A stretch of 64,000 nt of DNA from Bubalus kerabau (GCF_029407905.1 NC_073628.1:47451501-47515500), one strand, 5' to 3'. Shown: positions 21,116 to 33,309, counted from the first letter of the stretch. Notes: generated from the letters alone by a model not told the origin. Made by a program: numbers and translations.

Positions 21116-22299
21116 GTGTTTTTTTAAAGTAGCTATTTTTTTCAGTAGAAATTTTATTTTCAGAAACAAAAATCAGCCTCTAGAAAATGCTCATCAGCCT
21201 TCAGAATGGTAGTCTCTTTAGTCTCTTTGCCAGTATTTGTCTATGTATAAAAGAAAGTGCTTCCTGGGGTTTCCATACTTGGTACCAGAGCACTAAACTT
21301 TTAGGCATTTTCATTAGCTAAAATTCAAAGAAATGGTCAAAGAGACGGTTTAAAATGGGAACCTCTCTCGTTTGGTCCCTGACAGTTGCTGCGGTTGTGG
21401 TTGCTATATTTGCTCTTCTTGCCTGCAACCATGGCATTGGCGGGACAAAAGTCATCTAAGTTCTATAAGCTGAAAATAACATGGTTAAGAGCCATGTTTG
21501 ATGTTCATATTTTTTTTTTTTTTTTTTTTTTTGGCATCTCTGTGCAGACCCATCTGTTTGACGGCAGAATGCCTACACACAAGGTAGTGTGCCTGTCTCT
21601 TTGGAGGGTAATAAAGCTACTTAAGAGTGGTTCTCAGTGGGAAAACTGCCAAGTGTTACAAGGACCACCTCCTTGTTGAGGCTTCTCTTTTGTCTCTATA
21701 TTTCCACATTGAATATAAAGACTCCTTGAATCAATCTAATTCCTGGATTTTCCTTTTTCTTCTTTTTTTTTTTTTTTTTTTGGGCAGGAGCTACTTGGAC
21801 ATGGGCTATAAATTCAAAATTGAGGGACATATCAAAAGGACATCTTTAAAGGATACTATGGGCAGTGTATATTAATCACACTCATTCTGAAAGAAAATTA
21901 TCAATGAAATCAGATAGAGTTTAGAAAGATAATAAAGTCATTTTTCTTTAGATTCATCTTTTCTTACTCAATTTATTTCAGCAGAAGCAGTACTCAAGCA
22001 CATATAAATAAAACAAGCTATGAAATGCAGAAAGACATACAGACCAATGAATAATCAGTAGTTTAATTAAATCATTATAGATACAAAATTGATCAGGTGA
22101 AAATGTAACACACTGGAGACCAGATTTCTAAGCCATAGATCATGAGGTCAGAAAGAAGTCTAGTGAGATGTCAGTGACCAAAGGAAAGATAATCATAAAA
22201 GCACCTGCAGATAGATAGTGAAGGCCAAATGTTATGAAATTACTCATCTTTGTTAGGAGTTTTAGAAATTAAACTGAAATCAATGTATATTTATAAAGC
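21116..22299. other. Unassigned segment with two long T tracts
   Basis: T runs of about 20 bases lie near 21511-21531 and 21764-21780. They could be the tails of minus-strand retroinsertions, but I recognise no element beside them. Open frames around 21386-21875 have no recognisable protein. No gene is called. Confidence 0.4.
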
Positions 22300-22661
22300 A
22301 TTTATTCATGCTGGATGATGGTAGTGGGGAACTATTGGAGGATACTAGAATAAACCTCAACATTGGCCCTTAAGGACCATATAAGCTAATAAAGTAAGCT
22401 AAAACAATTACTTTTGATGTAAGATAGAACAATCTATACATGCTAAATAATGGAAAATAACACTTTTGCAAACACAAAGGAGGAAATATTTATGATCATT
22501 TCACCATGGAAGACTTCCAAAGAAGAGGTCACAGATGAGTTGAGTTTTTAAGGAAACAATGTTTTCCAGTTAGCAAAGAATAAATGGAACCAGGAGGAAA
22601 TACTAAGCTAAAGGTCACTGTGAGTAAAGGAATGGAGGTTAAGGTTTGCTCTTGAAGGGTT
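22300..22661 (-). mobile_element. L2-like LINE fossil
   Basis: A decayed block (GGCCCTTAAGGACCATATAAG, then AGAAGAGGTCACAGATGAG, then GTAAAGGAATGGAGG) has the order of motifs found in L2 3' regions read backwards. Its last 71 bp are duplicated on the other side of the adjacent BovB. Confidence 0.45.
22591..22661 (+). repeat. Left copy of a 71-bp direct repeat flanking a BovB
   Basis: Starts CAGGAGGAAATACTAAGC and ends TTGAAGGGTT. The right copy is 23192-23262. They differ at about 5 of 71 positions and have no length difference. Confidence 0.92.
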
Positions 22662-23191
22662 AAAAGATGCTTGCTCCTTAGAAGAAAAGCAATGACAAAC
22701 TTAGACAGTGTATTAAAAAGCAGAGACATCACTTTGCCAACAAAGGTCTGTATAGTCAAAGCTATGGGTTTTCCAGTAGTCATGTATGAATGTGAGAGCT
22801 GGACAATTAAAAAGACTGAGCACCGAAGAATTGATGTTTTTGAACTGTGGCGCTGGAGAAGACTCTTGAGAGTCCCTTGGACAGCAAGATCAAACCAGTG
22901 CATCCTAAAGGAAATCAGTCCTGAATATTCATTGGAAGGACTGAAGCTGAAGCTGAAGCTCCAGTACTTTGGCCACCTGATGGGAAGAGCCAGCTCACTG
23001 GAAAAGACCCTGAGGCTGGGAAAGATTGAAGGCAGGAGAAGGGGAGGACAGAGGATGAGATGGTTGGTGGCATCACTGACTCAATGGACATGAGTTTGAC
23101 GAACTCCAGGTGATTCTGAAGGACAGGGAGGCCTGGTGTGCTGCAGTGCATGGGGTCACAAAGAGTCGGACACAACTGAGTGACTGAACAA
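22662..23191 (+). mobile_element. BovB LINE, 3' fragment between 71-bp repeats
   Basis: Begins in the AAAAGATGCTTGCTCCTTAG part of the RT region and ends GACTGAACAA. It translates to VMYECESWTIKK and FGHLMGRASSLEKT in plus frames. 5' truncated. Confidence 0.93.
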
Positions 23192-23262
23192 CAGGAGGAA
23201 ATACTAAGCTAAAGGCCATCATGAGTAAAGGAATGGAGGTTAAGGTTTGCTTTTGAAGGGTT
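23192..23262 (+). repeat. Right copy of the 71-bp direct repeat
   Basis: Same length as the left copy, about 93 percent identical by eye, directly abutting the BovB tail. Confidence 0.92.
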
Positions 23263-25640
23263 TTCACCATGAGAAATCTTGAAAGTGTTACCAAATCAAA
23301 CTTGGGTCTACTCACCAATTCACAGTAAAGTCAGTCTGAGGATATCAGGTTGTAGTCAAAGAGAGTATAGTGTTTATTGTAAAGTGCCTAACCAGGAGTC
23401 TGGGGCAGCTAATCCTGGAAAAACTCAAACTCCCCAGTGGGTTTCAGGGAAGCATTTTTAAAGGCAAGGTGAAGAGGGGAGTCTTGGGTATGTGATGTGC
23501 TTGTGCGCAGCTCTGATTGGTGGATGGTGAGATATCAGGGTGGTATCGTAGAGTCCTCTGGTTTCAGAGAGTGTGGCATCTATGTGCTCATGGTCATCAA
23601 GTAGCTAATTTTGGACATTTGGTGGGGGTTTTAGCATCATAAACTTAGGAAATGTACATCAGATACTTATCTAGGTACTTTTCAGAGGAACTAATGATTC
23701 TATGACTTCCATATGGCTGATGTACTGTTTAAATCCTTACCAGAGCCCTGACCCAACTGCTATTTTTGTTTCCACATGTCCATGTCCTTTCAATCCTTAA
23801 TTCTTGAGCCAGGCTTTTGTGACTCAGAGGAGGCCTGGCAGATAGTAGTTTTCTACAAACAGGAGACAGGCAGAGGACCTGGGGGGAAGGGTGTCCCAGG
23901 AAGGCCTGGAAGGGTCCTGCTCAGTTCCCAAAGCAGCGGGGATCCAGCGCAGGCTCAGTGTGAACAGCGGACGATCAGAACAGTTATTTTAGAAAGGTAA
24001 CTTTGGCAGCAGCATGAAACATGTTTAGGAGAGGTGAGAAACTCGAATTATAGGTGACTGTTTTAGGGGAAAGTTACTGTGACAAAATCCTTCTTTGGTA
24101 CAATCTGTCACTTGGAAGGCATAAATCTCTTTAAAACATCCAGTCCAGTTCGCGTGGGCAGACAAGAAATTTGAACTTTGGATGCAGATTGATTAGCTGA
24201 ATAGATCTTAATAGAAGAGCAAGAGTTGTAAACATTGTATACACTTTACATACCATGGAATGAAATAGAGGAGCTTTATATAAGATATAGATATAGTAAT
24301 AATATAAAAGTCAATATATGAGTTATATTTCTATATTTCTTAAACATTTTTTCCTGTAGTGAATGGTAAGTAAAGAAAACTAGGTTTTCTTCTACTTTAC
24401 TTCTTAGAATAATTTGCATAATGGGCTTATGGAAGAGGAGAGATATAAAAAAAATAAAAAGAGTTAAGTAATGAAAAATAAATCTGATCACCCAACCATT
24501 AGAAATAAGGGAAAGAAGGAGATTTAAAAGCAGGCAGCAGTACTTGTAGGCGTATCTGATAGCGATTGAAAGAAGGTCCTTTTAACTTCACTTTACCATT
24601 TACCACATTTCAAGATGAAATTTGCCAATGACATCACCCTACTCAAAAGTGGTTATATTGCCTCAGGGAGCTTATCTGAGCCTGAGGTTGCCCAGTGGAG
24701 ACTAAAACGGAAAGATTAGATAAGTGTGCTTGTTTTAGCAATGTATAATTCTGTGAAAATTCAAGGTCTTCTAGTACTGTTAATTAATAGCTTCATGAAT
24801 TCCACTTCAGCCTTTTCCCCATAGGTTTTACTCCTTTGTGCTTCTGTATTCTCATCCCAGGTAACCCAAGTGTATTAACATTTAATGCATGGTGGATGTG
24901 TATCCATGGAGAAGCCTATTTGGAATAAGCAGATTTGAATTACAAGAAGCCAGAACTGTATTATGCAAATGTCCCATTAAAATTACTCTAAAATTGAACT
25001 TAAATTACACCTTTCCACATAGAATTAGGCTTTGAAAATGAGGATAGATTTGAAATGCACTGGGTATTGAAAGATCTCTGTGGCTCTGCCTTTGCAGCCA
25101 GAAGAAAGGTAGTGGGCAACAAGACAATTCAAAGAAAAAGAGAGAAGTGCATGGAAAGAGCCTAATAGGAACGGGAGACCAAAGAATCATTAACGGCTGA
25201 TGCAACATTTTAAAGCACAAACTTTTCCTACATATTTCATTAACAGTAATCTCATTACATTGCTGCAATGCCTTTATATTTCTTCCCTTGGAGAATATGT
25301 TGCCAGTAAGCACTTTGAGTATAGTAGTATAGAAATTACAGTCTTTCTATTATACTTATCAAGACCCTTTACTTGGTCTTCTGAAAGAGGCTTAATTTAC
25401 CTGAAGATAATTACTTGTCTAATGCTTGGGAAAAATCTCCATTATTCAAAGGGCAAATATTTTCATTGTTATGAAGGACAAAAATAAAGATACCTTATTT
25501 AGGAGTAAATCATGGGTATAGAAGGTAATAATACCCTTTAAACCTCACTGTTCTTAAATCATTGGAATTATGCAAATATTTAAATGCTATAAATTGGATG
25601 AAAGGTTTCATTTCAGTTAGATATGGATAGCACACTTTGT
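23263..25640. other. Mostly unassigned DNA, with an LTR-like patch and an L2-like patch
   Basis: About 23330-23600 (CTCTGATTGGTGGATGGTGAG, then TATCAGGGTGGTATCG) resembles a widespread mammalian interspersed repeat that I cannot name. About 23930-24020 (TTTTAGAAAGGTAACTTTGG) resembles an L2 3' region read backwards. The rest, up to 25640, is AT-rich with no gene visible. Confidence 0.35.
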
Positions 25641-25870
25641 CTGATTAAGAGGTGCAGCCTTCCAGAGCATAATCAACTTCTTGGGAAGAACTTCTTTTCC
25701 TGCTCTTTCTCCGTCATCTCTGAATATGCCTTTAAGGGCAATCCAGTCAATAAAGTCCTATCTGGTCTGTTGGGGTAGTACAGGGCACCTGCAGCAGTTG
25801 CCTCCAATTTCCTGTCGCTGAATGCTACTCTTCTTACCTTCCACTGATTAACGATCTTATAATCAGTATT
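25640..25870 (-). other. Possible fragment of an old coding retrocopy, unidentified
   Basis: On the minus strand the block is less AT-rich than its surroundings and reads without stops in two overlapping frames. One frame contains LEATAAGALYYPN and the other DFIDWIALKGIF. I do not recognise the protein. It may be a decayed retropseudogene, part of an unfamiliar repeat, or chance. Confidence 0.25.
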
Positions 25871-25875
25871 ACTGA

Positions 25876-26626
25876 CAGAAAGTGAAGAAGAAGTAAAGAG
25901 CCTCTTGATGAAAGTGAAAGAAGAGAGTGAAAAAGCTGGCTTAAAGCTCAACATTCAGAAAACTAAGATCATGGTATCCGGTCCCATCACTTCATGGCAA
26001 ATAGATGGGGAAACAGTGGAAACAGCAGCTGACTTTATTTTTTGGGGCTCCAAAATCACTGCAGATGGTGACTGCAGCCAGTAAATTAAAAGATGCTTGC
26101 TCCTTGGAAGAAAAACTATGACCAACCTAGACAGCATATTCAAAAGCAGAGACATTACTTTGCCAACAAAGGTCCGTCTAGTCAAGGCTATGGTTTTTCC
26201 AGTAATCATGTATGGATGTGAGAGTTGGACAGTGAAGAAAGCTGAAGGTTGAATAATTGATGGTTTTGAACTGTGGTGTTGCAGAAGACTGTTGAGAGTC
26301 TCTTGGACTGCAAGGAGATCCAACAGTCCATCCTAAAGGAAATCAGTCCTGGGTGTTCATTGGAAGGACTGATGATGAAGCTGAAACTCCAATACTTTGG
26401 CCACCTGATGTGAAGAGCCGACTCATTTGAAAGGACCCTGATGCTGGGAAAGATTGAAGGCAGGAGGAAAAGGGAAGACAGAGGATGAGATGGCCGGATG
26501 ACATCACCAACTCAATGGACATGAGTTTGAGTAAACTCCAGGAGATGGTGATGGACAGGGAAGCCTGGCGTGCTGCAGTCCATGGGGTCACAGAAAGTCA
26601 GACATGACTGAGTGAACTCAACTGAA
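25876..26626 (+). mobile_element. BovB LINE, 3' fragment
   Basis: Begins at GCAGAAAGTGAAGAAGAA-like text just after the YADD position, contains CTAAGATCATGGTATCCGG and VMYGCESWTVKK, and ends in the ACTGAA tail. Frames are broken by several indels. Confidence 0.93.
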
Positions 26627-26879
26627 TCAGTGTTACTGTTGGGGTGGGCATGCTTATCTGGAAACCTCGAAGTGGGAAAATAGTGTGGGAGTGATTGACA
26701 TTTTACCACTCTATTTTTTGTTCAGGGTAGACATTAATAATCAATCACAGCAGTCTTTTCCATTGAGTGAGGGTGTGGCTTCAGATCCTACTTAACACAG
26801 AATTTTGGAGAGCCTCACTAGTCAACAAAATTTTCCATGAAAGAAAAAAACCTGTGTTTTTTTTTTTTTTTAAATATAT

Positions 26880-27060
26880 GCATAGATTTTAAAATCAGAA
26901 AACCTGGATTCTGGTCCCTGTTCTGCCACTTGGGCAAGCCTTTTCTGACTATACATGAGGTCAAATGGGATACAGTTTTGCAAGCTTTAGAGTGCTATTT
27001 AGACAGAAGGTATCTATTCATTTTCAACCAGATTGGAAATGCATAACACAATGCTTGCTT
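26880..27060 (-). mobile_element. MIR-like SINE fossil
   Basis: CTGGTCCCTGTTCTGCCAC followed by TTGGGCAAGCC is the MIR order 'ctgccacttactagctgtgtgaccttgggcaag', shortened and decayed. Confidence 0.5.
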
Positions 27061-27247
27061 CATAGCAGACACTTTTCCACCTTCCCTTCTTAGCCTTATT
27101 TAAGAATGAGTTGGGGAGCTTTCTGCTAACTTACGGTCCTTTCTTCTCCCATTCAAAGGGCAATTTAGAAAAACGTTTTCATAAAGATTTAAGGGGTCCA
27201 AAATGTGACAACATTCCAAGTCTCCTCTCAATAGCTCTTGCTGCCAG

Positions 27248-27484
27248 TTGTTGTTCAGTCACTCAGTCGTGTCTGACTCTTTGCGACCCCATGGACTGTA
27301 CCCAGGGCTTGCTCAAACGCATGTCCATAGAGCCGGTGATGCCATCCAACCACCTCATTCTCTGTTGTCCGACCCCTTCTCCTCCTGTCCTCAATCTTTC
27401 CCAGCATCAGGGTCTTTTCCAATGAGTCAGCTCTTCTCATCAGGTGGCCAAAGTATTCAGCTTCAGCATCAGTCCTTCCCAGGA
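27248..27484 (-). mobile_element. BovB LINE, 3' fragment with internal gap
   Basis: Complement of the BovB tail (GTTGTTCAGTCACTCAGTCG) followed by the HLMRRADSLEKTLMLG region. About 30 bp are missing after 27300 relative to other copies. Confidence 0.9.
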
Positions 27485-27892
27485 ATACTACATAATTAAT
27501 CATCCATATGACCATGGTGGAGATTCCAACATTTCTGACGGTGTAGCCTTTCTATCGATAAGATCAGCATCTTGCTTTTGAAGATGCTTGGTGTTTGGAG
27601 ACTGGTGATACAAACTTGGGATGTGTATACTTCCAAAAGGATTCACAAAATTAGAAGCAAGTTAGATAGTGGCATCTGAAAGAATATTTTTAAGGTTTAA
27701 ATGAAATATTAAATCTTTCAAGTTCTTTTAGTTAAAGGGAGTTCCAACAAATGGGATTTCTTGATTATAGTATCAGATCACCATATAGTTATTAATCTTG
27801 TACCTCAAAAACATTTATTTTCTACCTCAGTATGATGGCAAGTATACAAATAACAGCTAACTTGTGAATATGTGATTTTATTTCATTTGTAG
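27485..27892. other. Unassigned AT-rich DNA
   Basis: I see no gene and no clear repeat. Confidence 0.4.
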
Positions 27893-28106
27893 ACTTCCCT
27901 GGTGGCTCTGGTTGCTCAGATGGTAAAGAATCTGCCTGCAATGCAGGAGACCTGGGTTCAATCCCTAGGTCAGGAAGATCCCCTGGAGAAGGGAACGGCA
28001 ACCCACTCCAGTATTCTTGCCTGGAGAATTCCATGGACAGAGGAGCCTGCAGGCTGTAGTCTATGGGGTCCCAAAGAGTTGGACACGACTGTGTGACTAA
28101 CACTTC
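27893..28106 (+). mobile_element. Bov-tA SINE
   Basis: Complete: head GACTTCCCTGGTGGCTC, B-box-like GGTTCAATCCC, body, and end GTGTGACTAACACTTCC. Confidence 0.94.
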
Positions 28107-28183
28107 CATGTTCTTTCATTTTCTAAAATAAGAGAAAGATATACTTTAGTTTTAGGTACTGTTTATTCATTTGTTAACAGCTA

Positions 28184-28464
28184 TTGAGAAGGCAATGGCA
28201 CCCTACTCCAGTACTCTTGCCTGGAAAATCCCATGGACCGAGGAGCCTGGTGGGCTGCAGCCCATGGGGTCGCTAAGAGTCGGACACGACTGAGTGATTT
28301 CACTTTCACTTTTCACTTTCGTGCATTGGAGAAGGAAATGGCAACCCACTCCAGTGTTCTTGCCTGGAGAATCCCAGGGACGGGGGAGCCTGGTGGTTTG
28401 CCGTCTATGGGGTCACACAGAGTCGGACACGACTGAAGCAACACAGCAGCAGCAGCAGCAGCAT
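28184..28464 (+). mobile_element. BOV-A2 SINE (dimer) with AGC repeat tail
   Basis: Two Bov-A units in tandem joined by the TTTCACTTTCACTTTTCACTT linker. It ends in an (AGC)n microsatellite at about 28445-28463, the normal BOV-A2 tail. Confidence 0.95.
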
Positions 28465-28465
28465 T

Positions 28466-28570
28466 GAGCCTTCCAAGTGCCAGGTCCTGTACTGGAAACT
28501 GTGTATATCTGCTTTCAAGAAGCTTAAGTTCTGATGAGGGAAAGAGATGTGTTATACACACCACTGTTTT
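28466..28570 (-). mobile_element. L2-like LINE fossil
   Basis: AAGTGCCAGGTCCTGTACTGG then TCAAGAAGCTTAAGTTCTGATGAGG corresponds to the L2 3' end read backwards. Confidence 0.5.
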
Positions 28571-29570
28571 GTGTGGAAATACTAGAGATAAGTTACAGAT
28601 ACTTTGGAGCATTGGAGAGGAGGATGATTTGTTTTGGCTTTTTACTTTCTTTTCTGTATATTTTTCCACCATCTGTGCTCTCAAATCTCTCACCACTGTC
28701 AGTTGTACTAAATCTCTCAGTAGCTTCTCTAAGAATGTTGAGTTACTAGGAAAATAGTCTCTTTAGTCATGCTTAGGGGACTCTATTTTGAAAAAAAAAA
28801 TGTACTTATTACTTCCAGTTTTTGAAGGACAACATCATATTTATTACTCAGGAACTACTTTCAAAATACCTTGGCAACTTCATGGTCAAAGTTAAGAGAA
28901 AATAAAGGTGACTGTCTGCTATTCCTTTGAGCCTTCCCTTTCAGTTCTGGGTTCCAGCTTGAGAAAACTCGTATTTTCAGGATGTTGGCACAGAGTATGA
29001 CCTCACTATTCAAGTGTAATCCTATTCTCTTTCACAGCACAGAGAGTTAATGTTTGAACTTTTAAGAGTATAATTGCCATAGAATCCCACAACTACAACT
29101 ATCATATAATAATAACTCCAAAATCCAGTTATCATATTAATATTCCCTCTCTCTATTTATAAACATGGAGCGATTTTCTGATTACTTGAGTCTCCTTGCA
29201 AATTTCTTTTATTCCTGGTTTCTTGATGGAGTCTATTAACCTAGTTAGAAATGTATTTTCTAGCATGGAAGTAAAGTTTCAAATGCTTTTTGCCACATAA
29301 ATGAGTGACACATACACAGAGATACATATTCACAAAGGCACTGATATTGAATGAATAGAGTCCAGTTTTCTCAGATTGTCCCATTTCAACAGTTAGCAAA
29401 ACCTCCATCTTACATAGCCTGTTAGTTGTAGAACTAATTATTTTGAGATTAGCTAGCATCTGGAGTCTGAGTTGCTCAAGAAGCTGGAGGATTAACTATT
29501 TAGAGGCTCAGCTGCAAAAGCAGTAATAATCTACTAGCCCTTGTAAAAGCAGCAGTAAAACACAACTCCA
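28571..29570. other. Unassigned non-coding DNA
   Basis: AT-rich, no recognisable repeat or gene. Short open frames here have no familiar protein sequence. Confidence 0.4.
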
Positions 29571-29702
29571 GGGACTTTTCTGACAGTCCAGTGTTTAACA
29601 CTCCACACTTTCACTGCAGGGGACGCAGGTTCAATCTCTGGTCAGGAAACTAAGGTCCTGCATGCGGTGTGGTGCAGCCAAAAAAAAAAAAAAAAAAAAA
29701 AA
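29571..29702 (+). mobile_element. CHR-type tRNA-derived SINE with long A tail
   Basis: GGGACTTTTCTGACAGTCCAG, then a B-box-like GGTTCAATCTC, then TAAGGTCCTGCATGCGG and GCAGCC followed by a run of about 23 A. This is the structure of the short cetartiodactyl CHR SINE. Its tail is one of the longest pure A runs in the window. Confidence 0.82.
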
Positions 29703-29811
29703 GCTGGTCAAAATAGAGTATTGATCCCTAATTCATACCAAATATCATTTCAAAGTTTTGTCAGTCAAATTTCTATCCATAGCCTGTGATAGTTTTGAGA
29801 CCAAGAATTAA

Positions 29812-30219
29812 TCAAATCAGATCAGTCGCTCAGTCATGTCCAACTCTTTGCGACCCCAAGAACCGCAGCACGCCAGGCCTCCCTGTCCATCACCAACTCC
29901 CGGAGTTCACTCAGACTGATGTCCATCGAGTCAGTGATGCCATCCAGCCATCTCATCCTCTGTCGTCCCCTTCTCCTCCTGCCCCCAATCCCTCCCAGCA
30001 TCAGAGTCTTTTCCAATGAGTCAACTCTTCGCATGAGGTGGCCAAAGTACTGGAGTTTCAGCTTTAGCATCATTCCTTCCAAAGAAATCCCAGGGCTGAT
30101 CTCCTTCAGAATGGACTGGTTGGATCTCCTTGCAGTCTAAGGGACTCTAAAGAGTCTTCTCCAACACCACAGTTCAAAAGCATCAATTCTTCGGCTCTCA
30201 GCCTTCTTCACAGTCCAAA
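29812..30219 (-). mobile_element. BovB LINE, 3' fragment
   Basis: Begins with the tail complement AATCAGATCAGTCGCTCAG, then the conserved C-terminal RT region up to the TGTGAAGAAGGC position. A short flank repeat AATTAAT may be its target-site duplication. Confidence 0.93.
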
Positions 30220-33110
30220 AATTAATAGCTCGCTACAAAGTAATATTTTCTTGAAGGGACGTCAAGTGAGGAGGTTGGCCTGGGCACCTTAATGAACGTG
30301 TGTGCCTTTCCAGTATGTCTTTCCTAACTTGGTGGAAGAAATCCACTCATAACACTCAACCTGACCCCCTCAGTCCTTGTCAGTATTTCACATGGAATAG
30401 CTGTCTTGTCAGGCTCAGTTTATTGGTTCACTCATAGAAGGTCATGTTGTATTACAGTCATTTACGTACATGGCAGCCCACTCAATGATGAACCGTGCCT
30501 CACTGCTTATTCTCAAGCACGTTTCACAGGACCAGGTATGTAGTCTGTTATAATCCATTTGGTCTCTTGACTATTATGGTCAAGAGAATCTTAATTGTCC
30601 CTACACCAAATCTTAACACTCCCCATTTCATATTTTCTTCTGCTCAGTTCCTTTATTCATTCAGTGACTATATTCTTTGGCTTCTTTTCATAGTCTTGTC
30701 AAACTCATAAGTTATTAAATATACATACACAGCTGTCTTCATTTAACTGAAATTATATTTATTATTGGAATCTAAAAATAAAAAGATAATAAATAATCTT
30801 TGTCTTGAATGTACATCACTTTCCCCATCCTAAGTCATTTAATATAGACGTTTCTTTTTTTCGTGATGTCAAATCATTATGATATCTTGTTATTTTTTTC
30901 TCTCAACCTCATCTCCACTTGAAAGAATATTACCAATTATAAAATTAGAATTGGTAATAGGAATAGTATAGCAAACAGAATAAACCGAATGAATTGGGAC
31001 TGTAGCTTTGAGGCTAATACTTATTATGTTTATGAACTGAAGGGATGTTTTCATTTTCTGAAAGAATATGCTTATAGAATCATCATGTAGCTATGGGAGA
31101 AAAAATATCTTTAGTGCTTCCTTCATTATTACTTTCTAAAGTATGACTTTGAATTAATCTTACGTGGGTTTACTTTCTTCTCTCTCTCACTATAGCTCAT
31201 TCCCTTATACTTAACCTCTCATTTGTTTTCCTCATTTCTAAAGTAGGAATGCAAGTAATAATAGCTATGTTTCAAGGGCAATGTGAAGATTAAATTAAGC
31301 AAAGCAAATTCTTCTAACTGTACAATGATATACAAGTATATTTCTGTTATTTCCATTGTAGGAATGCTTAGGTATTATAAGATACACAAGGGACAAGTCT
31401 TATTTGGCAGCTGTCTTATAACTCCAAATAAATTTATTTGTCATGTATTTATTGAGAGATTTACAGCCTCTAGAGAATTTTTTCTGTGAGAGTGATGCTT
31501 TGAATTTTCTTTTGTTCTTTTCCCCTCACTCTGGCTAGTCGAAATCTCCAAAGGCAAATAATGTCCTTGGCTGGGCAGCTAAGATGTAACTGAAGTTTCC
31601 AGGGATTTCTATAGTATGGATTCAGCACTTATGGAAATTCAATTTAAAAAATGGAAAATATCCCTTAACTAGAGAAATATCTGCTTAAAGTTTCCGGTTT
31701 AGAAATGATGACCGTCCTGAGGTCTGACATGCATTGCTGCCTTTGCTTTCCGTATGTTTTTCTATGCTTTAGGTCTATTTTCTTGGCCTGATGAGATTGC
31801 AAGCACCCATACTGTCATTTTTGTTTCTAGTATGTTGGTCTCTGTGAGATGTTTTGATTTGTTTGGTGACAATGAAATAACAGCAATGATAATGACAGCC
31901 TTAGTTTAAATGTTGTCAAGTGGTACAGTTGAGAATTTAATTGATAGAAATGATATTTTTATCACCGTGAAATAAATTATGTACAGGGAGATCTAGTTTA
32001 GAAATAACCTTCCATAATAGAAAGGCTCTTTTGGACAGTACTCTTCAAAATTGGTTGACAATCACTCGAGGACACCAAAGAAAAAAAAGTTTCTTTAGAA
32101 TAAAGCTTTATTTTTATTTCATTTCATATGGTCTATTGAAGAGCCTTGTCACATCTGAGTGGTGTATTTTTAAAACTACTAACAATACATATATAGACCT
32201 ATGACATGAAGTATATATGGATATTTGAAGTAGAGAAAAGCAGTAATTATTTAACTTAAAGAAATGACAGAGTTGTACAGTGCTTGCTATAAAGTAACAA
32301 ACTATATCCAGTCATATCCAGAGACCATTATTTAAAAGTTATTATCATACCATCATGATCTCTTCTGCACTTGCATTATTTTGCCACAAAACTCTAAAAA
32401 AAAAGTTTTTAAGTTTCATGGCAGGCAGTAGATAATGATTATATTCAAGAATAAGAAATATTTAAAATTGATTTACATACAGATTTGTAGCGATCAAAAT
32501 GAGTGTGAGGTCTCCAGTTTTACCTTGTTACTTTGGAGGTTTTCAGAACAACTGCTCTCAGATATTCACATTTAAACTGAAAAACAGCATATTGATTAGT
32601 CATTGAGTTGTTCATGCTGGGCCAGAAAATTTATCATGGAGACTTAGTTCTGGAATAAAGTTGAGCAAGAAATGCCTTTCAGAAATTTATAAGAAAATAT
32701 TTTGACAGCTTTCCTTTGAGAAATGAGAATATCAAGCTGTAAACTTGTTAATGACAGAAATGAAATCCCATGCCTAACCAGATCAGTACTTATAATTGCT
32801 CATAACATTTTCACTTTGACCGTACTCAGACCTAAAGTTATTTTTCCCCAGTCAAGTTTTGATTTAAATGGAAATTTACATTTTATAATGTGAAAAACAT
32901 CCCACATACTTTTGAGCTCCATTGATCAAAATCTCAACATATAGTTTATTACATTTTCATGACAATAACTATATGTAGCTGCAATTTTTCATGTATTCTT
33001 TCAGCATTTTTAGTCACAGATATTTGTATGAATTTTATGTAAAATATTGCATGAAGTCATACATATATGGAATGTACACTATTCATTGTAGGAACTTGGT
33101 ACCAATAGAA
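30220..33110. other. Repeat-poor, AT-rich stretch
   Basis: About 2.9 kb with almost no recognisable young repeat. A MIR-like patch lies at about 31205-31300 (CTTAACCTCTCATTTG, then GTGAAGATTAAATTAAGC). No gene or long open frame. Confidence 0.45.
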
Positions 33111-33309
33111 AGAGATTCCCCAGTGGCTCAGCTGGTAAGAATCCGTCTGCAATGTTGGAGACCTGGGTTGGATCCCTGGGTTGGGAAGATCCCCTGGAGA
33201 AGGCAACAGCTACCCACTCCAGTATTCTGGCCTGGAGAATTCCATGGACTGCATAGTCCATGGATTTGCAAAGAGTTGGACACAACTGAGCGACTTCATT
33301 TTCACTTTC
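33111..33309 (+). mobile_element. Bov-tA SINE
   Basis: Complete Bov-tA (GATTCCCCAGTGGCTCAGC head, GGTTGGATCCC in the B-box position, tail GACTGAGCGACTTCATTTTC). Confidence 0.93.

Noticed and set aside
21386..21875. Two open frames of 82-97 codons that might be a small gene
   Set aside because: They run through long T tracts, show no known domain, and have no supported start context or splice pattern.
24276..24491. Leu/Phe-rich frame resembling a transmembrane peptide
   Set aside because: A translation of AT-rich DNA with no other support.
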